Numbered from the stretch's first letter, positions 1 through 8,726 are shown. The stretch is DNA of 64,000 nucleotides from an uncultured Gemmatimonadales bacterium (GCA_937919655.1 CALFPJ010000063.1:124001-188000); one strand, 5' to 3'. Notes: generated by a model from the letters alone, not told the origin. Numbers and translations are program-made.

Positions 1-524
1 ATGGCGACGAACAGGTCGAGGTCGCCGTCCCCGTCGTAGTCGATCCAGGATGCCTGGCGAGTGGTTCCTTCGGCGAGTTCCAGTCCGACCTCACCAGCAA
101 CGTTCACAAATCCATCGCCACCATCGTTGCGGTAGAGCGCCGTAACCGGGGCATCGCCGGCGTACCCCAGGAGAAGGTCTGCGTCACCGTCCGAGTCGAA
201 GTCCCCCCAGGCGGAGGTGCGAACCGCGCGCGTGACGGTCAGGCCGACAGCACCCGCCACGTCTTCGAAGCCTGCGACACCGTTGTTCTTGTAAAGCCGA
301 GATGGCTCTCCGTTGAAGCCGACGAAGCGATCAGGGTCGCCGTCTCCGTCGAAGTCGGCCCACGCATCTGTGAGCGTTCCGCCGAGCCCGAACACCTCGG
401 GCTGTACGCTCGCGAACGCCACCGGCTCCGGTGCACGCGCTGTGTTCCCGCGGAGCCAAAACGTCAGGAAGATGACGAGTAGCAGAGCGGCAGGCCCAAT
501 CACGGTCTTGAGGTTCATGCTCAT
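1..524 (-). CDS. FG-GAP/VCBS-repeat protein, CRTAC1-like, 5' end only
   Basis: The first 174 codons are present; the gene runs off the left edge. The protein starts M-S-M-N and has one hydrophobic stretch at about residues 8-23, a signal peptide or anchor. Three FG-GAP calcium-binding loops follow at about residues 57-67 (DFDGDGDPDRF), 108-118 (DFDSDGDADLL) and 162-172 (DYDGDGDLDLF), and the 'GFEDVAGAVGL' type motif of CRTAC1-family proteins lies between them. These repeats build an extracellular beta-propeller that usually mediates adhesion or binding. The likely location is the periplasm or cell surface. The partner or ligand cannot be told. A second Met lies at 518. The family call is secure; the C-terminal part (often an ASPIC/UnbV domain) is outside the window. 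Confidence 0.8.
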   Translation of the reverse strand, partial: MSMNLKTVIGPAALLLVIFLTFWLRGNTARAPEPVAFASVQPEVFGLGGTLTDAWADFDGDGDPDRFVGFNGEPSRLYKNNGVAGFEDVAGAVGLTVTRAVRTSAWGDFDSDGDADLLLGYAGDAPVTALYRNDGGDGFVNVAGEVGLELAEGTTRQASWIDYDGDGDLDLFVA

Positions 525-937
525 GTGCTGCCCACCCGTGGTGGTTGGCGCCTGACCAGAAGTGCCGGAGTGTGGGCGGGGAAGGTGTGCATGGGTCCTC
601 CAACGGTGATGTGGTTGAGGTCATGCTGGGGTGGGGAGCCACGTTGGGGCAAGTCTGCAAACCCCCACGTGGCGAGGAGGCTAGGGATCTCGATCGAGCC
701 GGCTCACGGCTTCTGGGGCGCTTTCACTGGGTCAGGTAATCGTCCGGAGCTGCGGCCACGGAGCTCTCCGTCAGTCCCTGACCTGACTCCCGCTGGCGAT
801 CATAGGAGCCAGGAGCGCGCCCCGTGCGGAGAGGGGCTGGGACGCCCTTGATGTACCAGCATCTTGGCGTCCAGCGTCCGAATCGGAATATTTACTTCCG
901 ATTAATGGCTGACTTCCGTTCCTGAAGGGAGACTGCA
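525..937. other. 413-bp divergent intergenic region
   Basis: This lies between the left-going FG-GAP gene and the right-going sigma-54 activator, so it should hold both promoters. Short open frames occur on both strands but none resembles a protein and their codon use is unconvincing. The only structured element I can support is the inverted repeat at 881-903. Confidence 0.5.
881..903. promoter_or_regulatory. perfect 8-bp inverted repeat upstream of the sigma-54 activator
   Basis: Arms AATCGGAA (881-888) and TTCCGATT (896-903) are separated by the AT-rich loop TATTTAC. The element ends 34 bp before the GTG start of the activator. The dyad is the right size for a dimeric Fis-type helix-turn-helix, so it may be an autoregulatory operator; it could also fold as a weak leader hairpin. 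No T-tract follows, so a terminator is unlikely. Function is inference. Confidence 0.4.
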
Positions 938-2371
938 GTGCTCGTTCGTACACTCCTGGCGTCCACCGCGTCCAAACTTGGTGAGCGAATCGAGACGTTG
1001 CTCGATTCCAGGGATGTGACCCTGACACGGGCACGGAGCCGAGACGATGTCTGGAGGATCCTCCAGCGGGAGGAGATCGACTTGCTGCTCCTGGATGAGG
1101 CGTTGGGTGTGGGCTCCACGGAGGACTGGATTTCCACGATTCGGGAACTCCCGGAGGCCCCGGACCTGATCATCCTCACTCAGAAGGAAGACCCCCGGTA
1201 CAGGGCCGCGTTGCTGGCGCTCGGGAGCCTCGCAGTCCTGAATACCAGGCTGAAGGACCGCGAGCTACGAGGAACGCTCCGTACCCTGATTCAACGACTG
1301 TCGCAGACTACATCAGCTCGATTGACAGCGCGTACCGAGGACCGGTGGCGCGGGTTTGGCGATCTCGTGGCGCGAAGCGCGCCGATGGCCGAGGTGGTCT
1401 CGGTCGCCAAGCAAGTCGCTGAGTCCGAGAGTTCAGTGCTCATCCTCGGGGAGACCGGCGTGGGAAAAGAGCGGATGGCACGGACTATCCACGCCGGAAG
1501 CGCTCGCGCGAACCATCCGTTCGTGCCAGTCAACTGTGGCGCGATCCCCGAGGGGCTCTTGGAGAGCGAACTGTTCGGCCACGACCAAGGCGCTTTCACG
1601 GGTGCGGTGAGGGCGCGCCGGGGTCACTTCGAGATGGCCCACAATGGCACTCTGTTCCTCGATGAAATCGGCGAGCTGCCGTCACACGTCCAGGTGAAGC
1701 TCCTCAGGGTTCTGGATGACCGTCGCATCCAACGTCTCGGAAGCGAACATTCGGATCGGGTGAACGTCCGGATCCTCGCAGCGACCAATCGGGACTTGGA
1801 GGCCGAAGTCGCGGCCCACCGATTCCGGCCCGACCTGTACTACCGGCTGGCAGTCGTAACGCTCACCATCCCACCGCTTCGTGATCGCGTCGCAGATATC
1901 CCCGAGTTAGCGAAGTATCATCTCGCGAGGATCCGACGGACGCTCTCCAAACCGGTGGGTGGAATCACGGCCCCGGCAATGGAAGCGCTCTGCGCCTATG
2001 CTTGGCCAGGCAACGTCCGTGAGCTGATTAACGTGCTCGAACGTACCGTGCTGCTCGCTGCCGGGGCCGACGTGGACGTGACCGACCTGCCCCCCTCCAT
2101 CGGCAACTCACGAATTCAGGACGGTGGCCGTCGAGGGGGGGGCGGTCGCGGGCAGGGGGGCGCCGACTCCTGTCCCGCGGAGTGGATTGACCTGCCGCTG
2201 GGCGAGGCCCGCCGGCGGGCCGTCGAGGCCTTCGAACACCAATACCTGTCGGCCCTGCTCACCCGCACGCGCGGTCGGGTCGGGCAGGCCGCTGCGCTCG
2301 CCGGCGTGACCCCGCGTGCGCTCCACACGAGACTGAAGGGTCTTGGCATTCGGAAGGAAGGCTTCCGATAA
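938..2371 (+). CDS. sigma-54-dependent transcriptional activator with pseudo-receiver domain
   Basis: A 477-residue NtrC-family enhancer-binding protein. Residues 1-125 have a receiver-like layout and an Asp after 'LLLL', but the acidic pair expected near the N-terminus (here 'LLAST') and the conserved Lys of the receiver are missing, so classical phosphorylation is doubtful. The AAA+ domain covers about 145-375, with Walker A GETGVGKE near 171, the sigma-54 contact loop GAFTGA near 217, a Walker B segment 'TLFLDEIGELP', 'RPDLYYRL' and 'WPGNVREL'. A Gly/Arg-rich linker of about 20 residues leads to a C-terminal Fis-type HTH (about 440-477). The GTG start at 938 is preceded by GAAGGGA at 924-930. 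No histidine kinase is adjacent. It should activate sigma-54 promoters; its targets are unknown. Confidence 0.9.
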   Translation: MLVRTLLASTASKLGERIETLLDSRDVTLTRARSRDDVWRILQREEIDLLLLDEALGVGSTEDWISTIRELPEAPDLIILTQKEDPRYRAALLALGSLAVLNTRLKDRELRGTLRTLIQRLSQTTSARLTARTEDRWRGFGDLVARSAPMAEVVSVAKQVAESESSVLILGETGVGKERMARTIHAGSARANHPFVPVNCGAIPEGLLESELFGHDQGAFTGAVRARRGHFEMAHNGTLFLDEIGELPSHVQVKLLRVLDDRRIQRLGSEHSDRVNVRILAATNRDLEAEVAAHRFRPDLYYRLAVVTLTIPPLRDRVADIPELAKYHLARIRRTLSKPVGGITAPAMEALCAYAWPGNVRELINVLERTVLLAAGADVDVTDLPPSIGNSRIQDGGRRGGGGRGQGGADSCPAEWIDLPLGEARRRAVEAFEHQYLSALLTRTRGRVGQAAALAGVTPRALHTRLKGLGIRKEGFR

Positions 2372-2645
2372 GCCAAGCGAAATCGGTAGGTAGGATTCTG
2401 ATTTTGTTTGGCGGAGCGCGCTGACGGGAGTGGTGCGCACTCCCACGTGTTGACGTAACTGACCTAACGCCAACGCGTTGTACGATCTGGACTCCTGAGG
2501 GCGCCGTCTGGCATGGCGGTTGCACTGAGGACCCCTGAGACTCGTCGGCATTCCGCCGGAGCACTCAGCCCCGCGGCTCGCGGGTGACCCAAGCCCGGAC
2601 GAGCCCCGTTAAGCGGCCGGGATGACAGACCAGGCTAAACACACA

Positions 2646-3242
2646 ATGAGTAGCAATAGGATCCTCCAGGTTGGCGCCCTCGCCTTCGTGACCACCATCG
2701 CAGCTTGCGCCAAGGCACCCGCCGAGGCGATCGGTATGGCGACCCAGGCCGAGGATGCTGCGTCGGCCGCCGGCGCCGTGGAGTATGCTCCCGACGCCAT
2801 GCACGCCGTCACCGAGGCTCGTGCCGCGATGGAAGCTGAGGTCGCGGCCCAAGATGAGCGGATGGCCATCCGCCGGTCGTATGATCGGGCAGAGGAACTC
2901 GCGGTTGCCTATCAGCAGGCTGGCGAGCGCGCCGCGCAGGCCGCTGCCGATGGCCGTCAGGCCGCGCGGACCGAGGCCACGCTGATGATCGAGGAAACCA
3001 AAGTGATGCTCACCGAGGTTCTCACGATGCTTGATACCGCCCCAGTGGGTAAGGGCTCCCACGCCGACCTGGCCGCGATGCGGATCGACCTTGAGGCGGC
3101 CGAGGCTGGCCTCTTGGGGGCGGAGACTTCTATGGCCTCGGAGAAGTTTCTTGAGGCCAAGACGGGCGTGACCGCGACCCGCGAGACTGTCGCGAACGTC
3201 AAGGCGGCGGTTCAACAGGCCCTTGCCATGCGGGTTCGCTGA
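2646..3242 (+). CDS. helical lipoprotein, DUF4398-like
   Basis: The ATG at 2646 gives a clean lipoprotein signal (hydrophobic core, then T-I-A-A-C), so I prefer it to the in-frame ATG at 2622. The mature part of about 180 residues is Ala/Glu-rich and predicted by eye to be almost wholly alpha-helical, with repeated 'EARAAMEAEVAAQDERMA' style heptads, which matches DUF4398-type envelope lipoproteins. It likely sits in the outer membrane facing the periplasm. It stands first in a same-strand cluster with two L,D-transpeptidases 70 bp downstream, suggesting a role in linking or spacing membrane and peptidoglycan, as Braun lipoprotein does. It does not end in Lys, so Lpp-type attachment is not indicated. 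The family call is moderate. Confidence 0.6.
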   Translation: MSSNRILQVGALAFVTTIAACAKAPAEAIGMATQAEDAASAAGAVEYAPDAMHAVTEARAAMEAEVAAQDERMAIRRSYDRAEELAVAYQQAGERAAQAAADGRQAARTEATLMIEETKVMLTEVLTMLDTAPVGKGSHADLAAMRIDLEAAEAGLLGAETSMASEKFLEAKTGVTATRETVANVKAAVQQALAMRVR

Positions 3243-3311
3243 AACACGCGTTAGCCAGAAGAAGTGACCAGGGGCGGGCGTTGGCCGTTGGCCGACGCCC
3301 GCCCATCGCTT

Positions 3312-4475
3312 ATGAAGAGACTCATGACTCGCCCCGTTCTCAGAAGATTAGGTGGACTTGCTGCCCTCCTTGTGGTCGCCACCCTCGCGGCCTCAACCGC
3401 TGGTGGGGCTGGGAGGGGTGATGGCGATATCCAGGCCCACGCGGAGAACACGGCAGAGAGCCTGCGGTCAGCAAAGTCCGCCGGAGCCGCGGAGCGGGCT
3501 CCCCTCACCCTCGCCCTGGCGGAGGACGCATACGCATTGGGCCTACTTCTCCGACGACGGCAGGAGCTTCGACCGGCGTTCCTGAGAGGGGACGCCCGCG
3601 CCATTGAGGCGTTCGAAGCGGCGCGTGTTCACTCCGATGCTGCGAAGGCTGTGGCGTCGAGTGCGAACATCCGAGCTCGCACGCTGGCTGAATTTCGCCT
3701 TACGTCCCTGAGTTCGCTCCTGAATGCGATGGATGCCGTAGACGAGACCGTTTGGATCGAGGCGGGCTCTCGGATCCGCTTGCTGCGTGCGCGTCAGTTA
3801 TCCGCGGACGCCTTCGCGCTCCTCGGATCCGGCATGTTCGACGCGGCCGTCGAACGGGCTGATCGCGCAACGGACGACGCCCGCGCGGTCGCGGCCGCGC
3901 TGGCCGCCGTCACTGGGCGATTCAAGGACGCAGGCCGGATTGAGGCGTGGGAGGGATGGGCTGACGAGACCATCGCGTGGTCCTCCCGAACGGGAAAGCC
4001 CGCGATCATCATCGACAAAGACGCGCACACGGTCGTCCTCTATGAGAGGGGCCGGGTCGCGAAGCGGTACCAAGCGGAGCTCGGATGGAATAACATCGGA
4101 GACAAGCGTCAACACGGTGATGGGGCTACGCCCGAGGGCAGGTACTTCGTGACGCAGGCCAAGAGCGTGGGGCGTTCGCGCTACCACGCGGCGCTCCTGA
4201 TCGATTACCCCAACGCCGCCGACCGCCGCGCACTCGAGGAGTTGAAGCGCACGGGTGCCGTGGCTCGCGGTGCAGGGGCAGGGAGTCTGATCGAAATCCA
4301 CGGGCAGGGGGGGCAGGGTCGGGACTGGACCGACGGCTGCATCGCGGTGACAAACCTGGAGGTCGAGGAGTTGATCCGACGGGCGCCCGTCGGGACCCCG
4401 GTGACGATTGTGGGGAGCCTCACCGGTGCTGGTACCTTTTCCCAAATGTCCGATCGCCTCGGGGCAGCCCGATGA
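3312..4475 (+). CDS. L,D-transpeptidase family protein, YafK-like active site
   Basis: The YkuD catalytic fold lies in the last 150 residues, beginning 'IIIDKDAHTVVLYERG' and ending in the active-site block with 'IEIHG' and 'DWTDGCIAV'; the catalytic Cys is near residue 341. The 'DGCIAV' form, in place of the common S-x-G-C-I-R, resembles YafK/DpaA-type enzymes, which in E. coli cut the lipoprotein-peptidoglycan link. The 200-residue N-terminal region is helical. I chose the ATG at 3312 because it starts a good signal peptide (K-R-L..RR then a hydrophobic run); a GTG at 3264 would add 16 residues. It overlaps the next gene by 4 bp (ATGA). It acts in the periplasm on peptidoglycan stem peptides. 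Confidence 0.8.
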   Translation: MKRLMTRPVLRRLGGLAALLVVATLAASTAGGAGRGDGDIQAHAENTAESLRSAKSAGAAERAPLTLALAEDAYALGLLLRRRQELRPAFLRGDARAIEAFEAARVHSDAAKAVASSANIRARTLAEFRLTSLSSLLNAMDAVDETVWIEAGSRIRLLRARQLSADAFALLGSGMFDAAVERADRATDDARAVAAALAAVTGRFKDAGRIEAWEGWADETIAWSSRTGKPAIIIDKDAHTVVLYERGRVAKRYQAELGWNNIGDKRQHGDGATPEGRYFVTQAKSVGRSRYHAALLIDYPNAADRRALEELKRTGAVARGAGAGSLIEIHGQGGQGRDWTDGCIAVTNLEVEELIRRAPVGTPVTIVGSLTGAGTFSQMSDRLGAAR

Positions 4476-5194
4476 GTTCGTCTCTAGCGTCTTTGCCGCG
4501 AGTTGACTTCATGGACGGTGGCGGGGGCGCCCAGCGGGCGCTGCGATGGCTTGGCTTGATGGTCGGTGTGGGCGTGCTCTGGAAGCTCTTCGCGGGCGTC
4601 GCGCTGGCCGTCTTGTTCGGCTTTTCCCTTGAGGTTGTGCCCGGTCCAGAACACCTGCGGGTCGGCATTGGCGCCGCGGCTCCTCCTGTCAGCGGCTCTG
4701 CGGCCTCTGTGGTAGACAGCCTTGAAACGGTGATGGGTCGGATGAGGCCGCGCCGAACCTACATCGTGATCGATCGAGCCAACAACCGACTCTGGCTGCG
4801 GCGGGACGGGTTGATCCTGAGGGAGGCCGTGGTCTCGACCGGGTCCGGCACCATCCTGAAGGAGTCGGGAGGAGAACAGCGAAGCTGGACCTTCGAGACG
4901 CCGGCGGGCGTCCACAAGATCCGCTCGATGCGGCGGGACCCCGTCTGGACCAAGCCAGATTGGGCGTTCCTCGAAGAAGGGCAGGATCCCCCCAAGCGGC
5001 TCAGTGAGCGGCGGGAGGAGGGGTCGCTCGGGGAGTGGGCCCTGGACCTCGGGGACGGGTACATGATCCACGGAACCCTGTATGAACGACTCCTCGGTCG
5101 CAGCATCACGCACGGGTGCATCCGCGTGGGCCGTGACGATCTGCGCGCGATAGCTAGGGCGGTATCTTCAGGCACGCAGGTGCTCATATTTTGA
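4472..5194 (+). CDS. L,D-transpeptidase (YkuD family)
   Basis: A 240-residue protein with one N-terminal hydrophobic segment (about 30-55), giving a periplasmic anchored enzyme. The YkuD domain starts at 'TYIVIDRANNRLWLRRDG' (about 95) and contains the classical catalytic block: 'MIHGTLYERL' near 199, then 'ITHGCIRV' with the nucleophilic Cys near 214. All key residues (His-Gly, Ser/Thr-His-Gly-Cys-Ile-Arg) are present, so activity is expected: forming 3-3 cross-links in peptidoglycan or attaching lipoproteins. It is translationally coupled on both sides: its ATG overlaps the previous stop, and its stop overlaps the TTG start of the next gene. Confidence 0.88.
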   Translation: MSSSLASLPRVDFMDGGGGAQRALRWLGLMVGVGVLWKLFAGVALAVLFGFSLEVVPGPEHLRVGIGAAAPPVSGSAASVVDSLETVMGRMRPRRTYIVIDRANNRLWLRRDGLILREAVVSTGSGTILKESGGEQRSWTFETPAGVHKIRSMRRDPVWTKPDWAFLEEGQDPPKRLSERREEGSLGEWALDLGDGYMIHGTLYERLLGRSITHGCIRVGRDDLRAIARAVSSGTQVLIF

Positions 5195-5892
5195 TTCGTG
5201 TACTGCGGCGGAAATGGCTCTTCGCGGCGCTCGTCGGCACCGCGCTTATCTCGATTCTCGGGTTGCTCGGTTCCGGCGCGCCAGAAGATCCCGATCACTC
5301 TGGGCCGACGCTCGAGGCCCGAGCGGACGCTCTGCGAGCGGCGACCCAACTCGCCCGCGCCGACCGCAACTTCTTTGTATTGGATCCGGGCCTCGGAGCG
5401 TTGACACTCTACGCGGGTGGCGCGGAGCTTCGCGTCTATCCTGTCGGCGAGGTGCGGGCGGGAAGCCGCAGGGCGATCACGTGGGGTGTCGCTGAGGGTG
5501 CGGACGACTGGCGCACTCGCGTGTGGGCCGACGCACGCATCGACCCACCGATTCATCGCAACCTCAGGGTCATCGTATCGGACTCCGTGGTCGCCCCCGA
5601 TCTCGCGGGCGCTGAGAAGTGGATTCCGCCCACACCTGAGGAGGGGGTCCCAGCGCCCCGCCACTTCATGGTGCATTTCGCCGACGGCCTCGGCGTGGAG
5701 TTCGCGCTTGCCGATGGAGAGGAGGCCCCACGTGACATCAAGGCCCAGCTTCGCGGCTTGCTCGCGCGGATGCTCCCGCGCAACTGGGACCGGCACCGGA
5801 TCCGCGTGGAGATGACGGCGGTCGAGCTGGGTGCTCTTTACCGCGCGTTTCCTCTGGATGCCGCGTTCGTGGCGGTATTGCCCAAGGGCTGA
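5191..5892 (+). CDS. secreted protein, possibly a degenerate L,D-transpeptidase relative
   Basis: It starts with TTG overlapping the previous TGA by 4 bp. The 233 residues begin with R-R-K and a hydrophobic signal or anchor (about 8-27). From about residue 66 the text 'FFVLDPGLGALTLYAGGAELRVYPVGE' mirrors the first strands of YkuD domains ('IVIDRANNRLWLRRDG...' in the neighbour). The expected HG...S-x-GC block is absent; only 'FMVHFADG' hints at the His strand, and there is no catalytic Cys. It may be a non-catalytic partner of the two upstream enzymes. No other family is recognised. The function assignment is weak; coding status is strong from coupling and codon use. Confidence 0.6.
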   Translation: MIRVLRRKWLFAALVGTALISILGLLGSGAPEDPDHSGPTLEARADALRAATQLARADRNFFVLDPGLGALTLYAGGAELRVYPVGEVRAGSRRAITWGVAEGADDWRTRVWADARIDPPIHRNLRVIVSDSVVAPDLAGAEKWIPPTPEEGVPAPRHFMVHFADGLGVEFALADGEEAPRDIKAQLRGLLARMLPRNWDRHRIRVEMTAVELGALYRAFPLDAAFVAVLPKG

Positions 5893-5893
5893 C

Positions 5894-5923
5894 CGGGGCG
5901 CCCGCAGAAGCGGAGGAGCCCCG
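5894..5923 (+). terminator. weak hairpin after the L,D-transpeptidase cluster
   Basis: CGGGGC (5894-5899) pairs with GCCCCG (5918-5923), and an inner CCGC/GCGG pair (5902-5905 and 5910-5913) can stack inside. It follows the stop codon directly. No U-tract follows beyond 'actctgttgt', so it could be a 3' stabilising structure and not a true terminator. Confidence 0.3.
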
Positions 5924-6040
5924 ACTCTGTTGTCCAGTTCGTACTCATCCGGGGTGCTGCGGTCCGCTGACCGCACGGCCCATCGACCTTGAACCCCACA
6001 ACAGAGCCGCTATTCTTCGTGGCTCATCTTTGCACAGGCC

Positions 6041-7414
6041 ATGAAGATGTCTTTCCAGGCGATCAATCCCGCCAACGGCGAGGCGATCGCCACGTATTCG
6101 TCCGCCTCTCTTGAGGAGGCTCGGACGGCGCTGCAGCGCTGCCACACCGCCTACCTCACCTGGGCGACCTTGCCCACCGCCAGTCGTACTGCGCCCCTGA
6201 GTGATTTGGCACGCGTGCTGCGGGACCGCGCTCGACCGCTTGCGGATCTAATGAGCTCGGAGATGGGAAAGCCCTTCGCTCAGTCGGCCGCGGAAGTCGA
6301 AAAATGTGCTTCGGTTTGCGACTACTATGCCGAGCATGCCGAGTCCTTCCTGGCTCCCGTCATGGCGGACACGGACGCGACGCGCAGCTACTGGATGTAT
6401 CGACCGCTGGGCGTTGTTCTCGGCATCATGCCCTGGAACTTCCCGCTCTGGCAGGCCATCCGCTACGCGGTCCCTGCTTTGACCGCTGGAAACGGGGCGC
6501 TCCTGAAGCACGCGCCCAACGTGCCTGGGTGCGCGGCCGCGATGGAGGACCTCTTCCGAGAGGCCGGTTATCCGGAAGGCCTGTTCGTCAACGTATTCGC
6601 GGAGTTAGACACGACTGCGGCGCTGATCGACGATCCGCTCGTTCGCGGTGTGAGCCTGACGGGTTCTGTAGGGGCGGGTAGAGCCGTCGCGGAGCGGGCG
6701 GGTAGGGCGCTCAAGCCGTGTGTGCTCGAACTGGGTGGCAGCGATCCCTCCATCGTCTTGGAGGATGCAGACCTGGAACTCGCGGTATCGAGTTGTGTGC
6801 AGGGCCGCCTGCTCAACGCGGGGCAAAGCTGCATCGCCGCAAAGCGCTTCATTGTAGTGGACGCGGTCCGCGCGGACTTCGAGGCTATGGTGCTTGAGCG
6901 CATGGCGGCCACACGTATGGGTGACCCGATGGACCCGATGAGCGAGATGGGGCCCATGGCGCGGCGCGATCTTCGCGACGGCCTTCATGACCAGGTGACG
7001 CGTTCCATCGCCGCCGGTGCGCTGTTGGCTCTGGGTGGAGTCGTTCCCGAACGGGCGGGCTGGTGGTACCCACCCACGCTCCTGACCGACGTGATGCCGG
7101 GCACCCCTGCGCACGACGAGGAAATGTTCGGTCCGGTTGCGGCCATCGTCCCTGTTCGAGACGAGGCCGAGGCCATTCGTGTGGCGAACCAGACGAACTT
7201 CGGGTTGGGTGCCTCTATCTACACACGGGATGTCGCACGAGGCGAGCGCCTTGCCGCCGATGCGATCGAGGCCGGTAATTGCTTCGTGAACGGCATGGTC
7301 AAGTCCGACCCGCGTCTCCCCTTCGGGGGCATCAAGGACAGCGGCTTTGGCCGCGAATTGTCCCCCCTCGGCATTCTCGAATTCACCAACGTCAAGACCG
7401 TGTGGGTCCGTTAG
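6041..7414 (+). CDS. NAD(P)-dependent aldehyde dehydrogenase, succinate-semialdehyde type
   Basis: 457 residues, the usual length for the short SSADH (Sad/GabD-like) class. It shows 'VLGIMPWNFPLWQ' for the cofactor fold, 'LELGGSDP' with the general-base Glu (about 230), 'NAGQSCIAAKRF' with the catalytic Cys (about 263) and the C-terminal 'LPFGGIKDSGFGRELS'. It oxidises an aldehyde such as succinate semialdehyde or 4-aminobutanal to the acid. An ATG six bases further in (6047) may be the true start. It is the first gene of a five-gene operon: the next starts 13 bp after its stop. The context with an aminotransferase and an amino-acid decarboxylase favours the last step of a diamine/GABA route. 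Exact substrate is not proven. Confidence 0.88.
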   Translation: MKMSFQAINPANGEAIATYSSASLEEARTALQRCHTAYLTWATLPTASRTAPLSDLARVLRDRARPLADLMSSEMGKPFAQSAAEVEKCASVCDYYAEHAESFLAPVMADTDATRSYWMYRPLGVVLGIMPWNFPLWQAIRYAVPALTAGNGALLKHAPNVPGCAAAMEDLFREAGYPEGLFVNVFAELDTTAALIDDPLVRGVSLTGSVGAGRAVAERAGRALKPCVLELGGSDPSIVLEDADLELAVSSCVQGRLLNAGQSCIAAKRFIVVDAVRADFEAMVLERMAATRMGDPMDPMSEMGPMARRDLRDGLHDQVTRSIAAGALLALGGVVPERAGWWYPPTLLTDVMPGTPAHDEEMFGPVAAIVPVRDEAEAIRVANQTNFGLGASIYTRDVARGERLAADAIEAGNCFVNGMVKSDPRLPFGGIKDSGFGRELSPLGILEFTNVKTVWVR

Positions 7415-7427
7415 GAGCGGATCTCAA

Positions 7428-8726
7428 ATGACAACGATGACCAAGCAGGCTGAACTCCTGGAGCGTCGCGCCGCCGCCGTCCCACGTGGGCCGTTCAATA
7501 CGACACCGCTGTTTGCCGATCATGCGTTGGGGTCGCACATCGTGGACACCGAGGGTCGCTCGTACCTCGATTTCTGCGGTGGGATCGGCGTGCTCAACGT
7601 GGGCCACAATCACCCGCGGGTCGTGGCCGCGATCAAGGCTCAAGCTGACAAGCTGATTCATACCTGCTGGCATGTGGCGATGTACGAACCGTACGTCGAG
7701 TTGGCCGAGCGCTTGAACGCGCTCGTGCCCATGCCAGGTCCAAACAAGACGCTCTTTCTCAACAGCGGCGCCGAGGCTGTTGAGAACGCCGTGAAGATCT
7801 CGCGGGCTGCGACCGGGCGGGACGCCGTCGTCGTGTTCGAGCGCGGCTACCATGGGCGGACCCTCCTGACCTTGACCATGACCGGCAAGGTCGAGCCGTA
7901 CCGACGTGGCTTCGGGCCCTTCGCCCCTGAGGTGTACCGGCTTCCTTATGCCCCCTTCTTTACCATCGGAGACGCCCCGGACGAGGCGGTCGCCAAGGGG
8001 GCCAATGAGGCGCTGGCGCGTCTGTTTGCCTATGAAAAGGAAGCCGACGGGATCGCCTGTCTGGTCGTGGAGCCCGTACTCGGTGAGGGCGGATTCTTGC
8101 CCATCCACCCGGCGGCGTTTCGTGTGCTGCGCGAGGTCTGCACCCGACAGGGCATCCTGCTCATCGCAGACGAGGTCCAGTCCGGATTCGGCCGCTGCGG
8201 CGCCTGGTTCGCTTGCGACCGCTACGGCATCGTTCCAGATCTCATGGTGATGGCTAAGTCACTGGCTGGCGGCATGCCGTTGTCTGCGGTTTCGGGCCCT
8301 GCCGACGTGATGGATGCGGCGCAGGTGGGCGGGCTGGGTGGCACCTACGGGGGCAATCCCGTGGCGTTGGCAGCAGCGCTCGCGGTGCTCGACATTCTGG
8401 AGGCCGAGGGGCTCGTCGAGCGCGCAGAAGTGATTGGGCGCCGAGTTGGGGCTTGTTTCGCAGAACTGGCGCGGAGTCATGACTTCTTCGCAAACGCCCG
8501 GGGCCTTGGTGCCATGTGCGCGATCGACATTATTGATCCGCTGAACGGGAATCCTGACCCTGAGCGAGCGGGCCGCCTCGTCGCCGCGGCCCGGGATCGC
8601 GGCCTCCTAATGATGACCGCCAGCGGGTATGTGATCCGTACGCTCATGCCGCTCACGATCTCGGACGCAGACCTTCAGTCGGGGCTCGACATTCTTGCCG
8701 AGGCCGCGGCCGAGGTGGCTGAATGA
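7428..8726 (+). CDS. class III aminotransferase, 4-aminobutyrate (GABA) transaminase type
   Basis: 432 residues. A PLP-dependent fold I enzyme with 'LNSGAEAVENAVKISR' (phosphate contact), 'YHGRT', 'LLIADEVQSGFGR' (Asp that holds the pyridine nitrogen) and 'MAKSLAGGMPLSA' with the PLP Lys near residue 276. The ATG at 7428 is preceded by AGGAG at 7413-7417, so I do not use the longer frame that would start inside the upstream gene. Its stop overlaps the next start (ATGA). The likely reaction is GABA (or putrescine/5-aminovalerate) plus 2-oxoglutarate to semialdehyde plus glutamate, feeding the upstream dehydrogenase. GabT versus a diamine transaminase cannot be decided from sequence alone. Confidence 0.85.
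   Translation: MTTMTKQAELLERRAAAVPRGPFNTTPLFADHALGSHIVDTEGRSYLDFCGGIGVLNVGHNHPRVVAAIKAQADKLIHTCWHVAMYEPYVELAERLNALVPMPGPNKTLFLNSGAEAVENAVKISRAATGRDAVVVFERGYHGRTLLTLTMTGKVEPYRRGFGPFAPEVYRLPYAPFFTIGDAPDEAVAKGANEALARLFAYEKEADGIACLVVEPVLGEGGFLPIHPAAFRVLREVCTRQGILLIADEVQSGFGRCGAWFACDRYGIVPDLMVMAKSLAGGMPLSAVSGPADVMDAAQVGGLGGTYGGNPVALAAALAVLDILEAEGLVERAEVIGRRVGACFAELARSHDFFANARGLGAMCAIDIIDPLNGNPDPERAGRLVAAARDRGLLMMTASGYVIRTLMPLTISDADLQSGLDILAEAAAEVAE

Noticed and set aside
4759-5976. 405-codon open frame on the minus strand opposite the L,D-transpeptidase genes
   Set aside because: Its translation is Arg/Pro/His-rich with no motif, and the opposite strand has clear YkuD domains and coupled starts; it is a GC-driven shadow.
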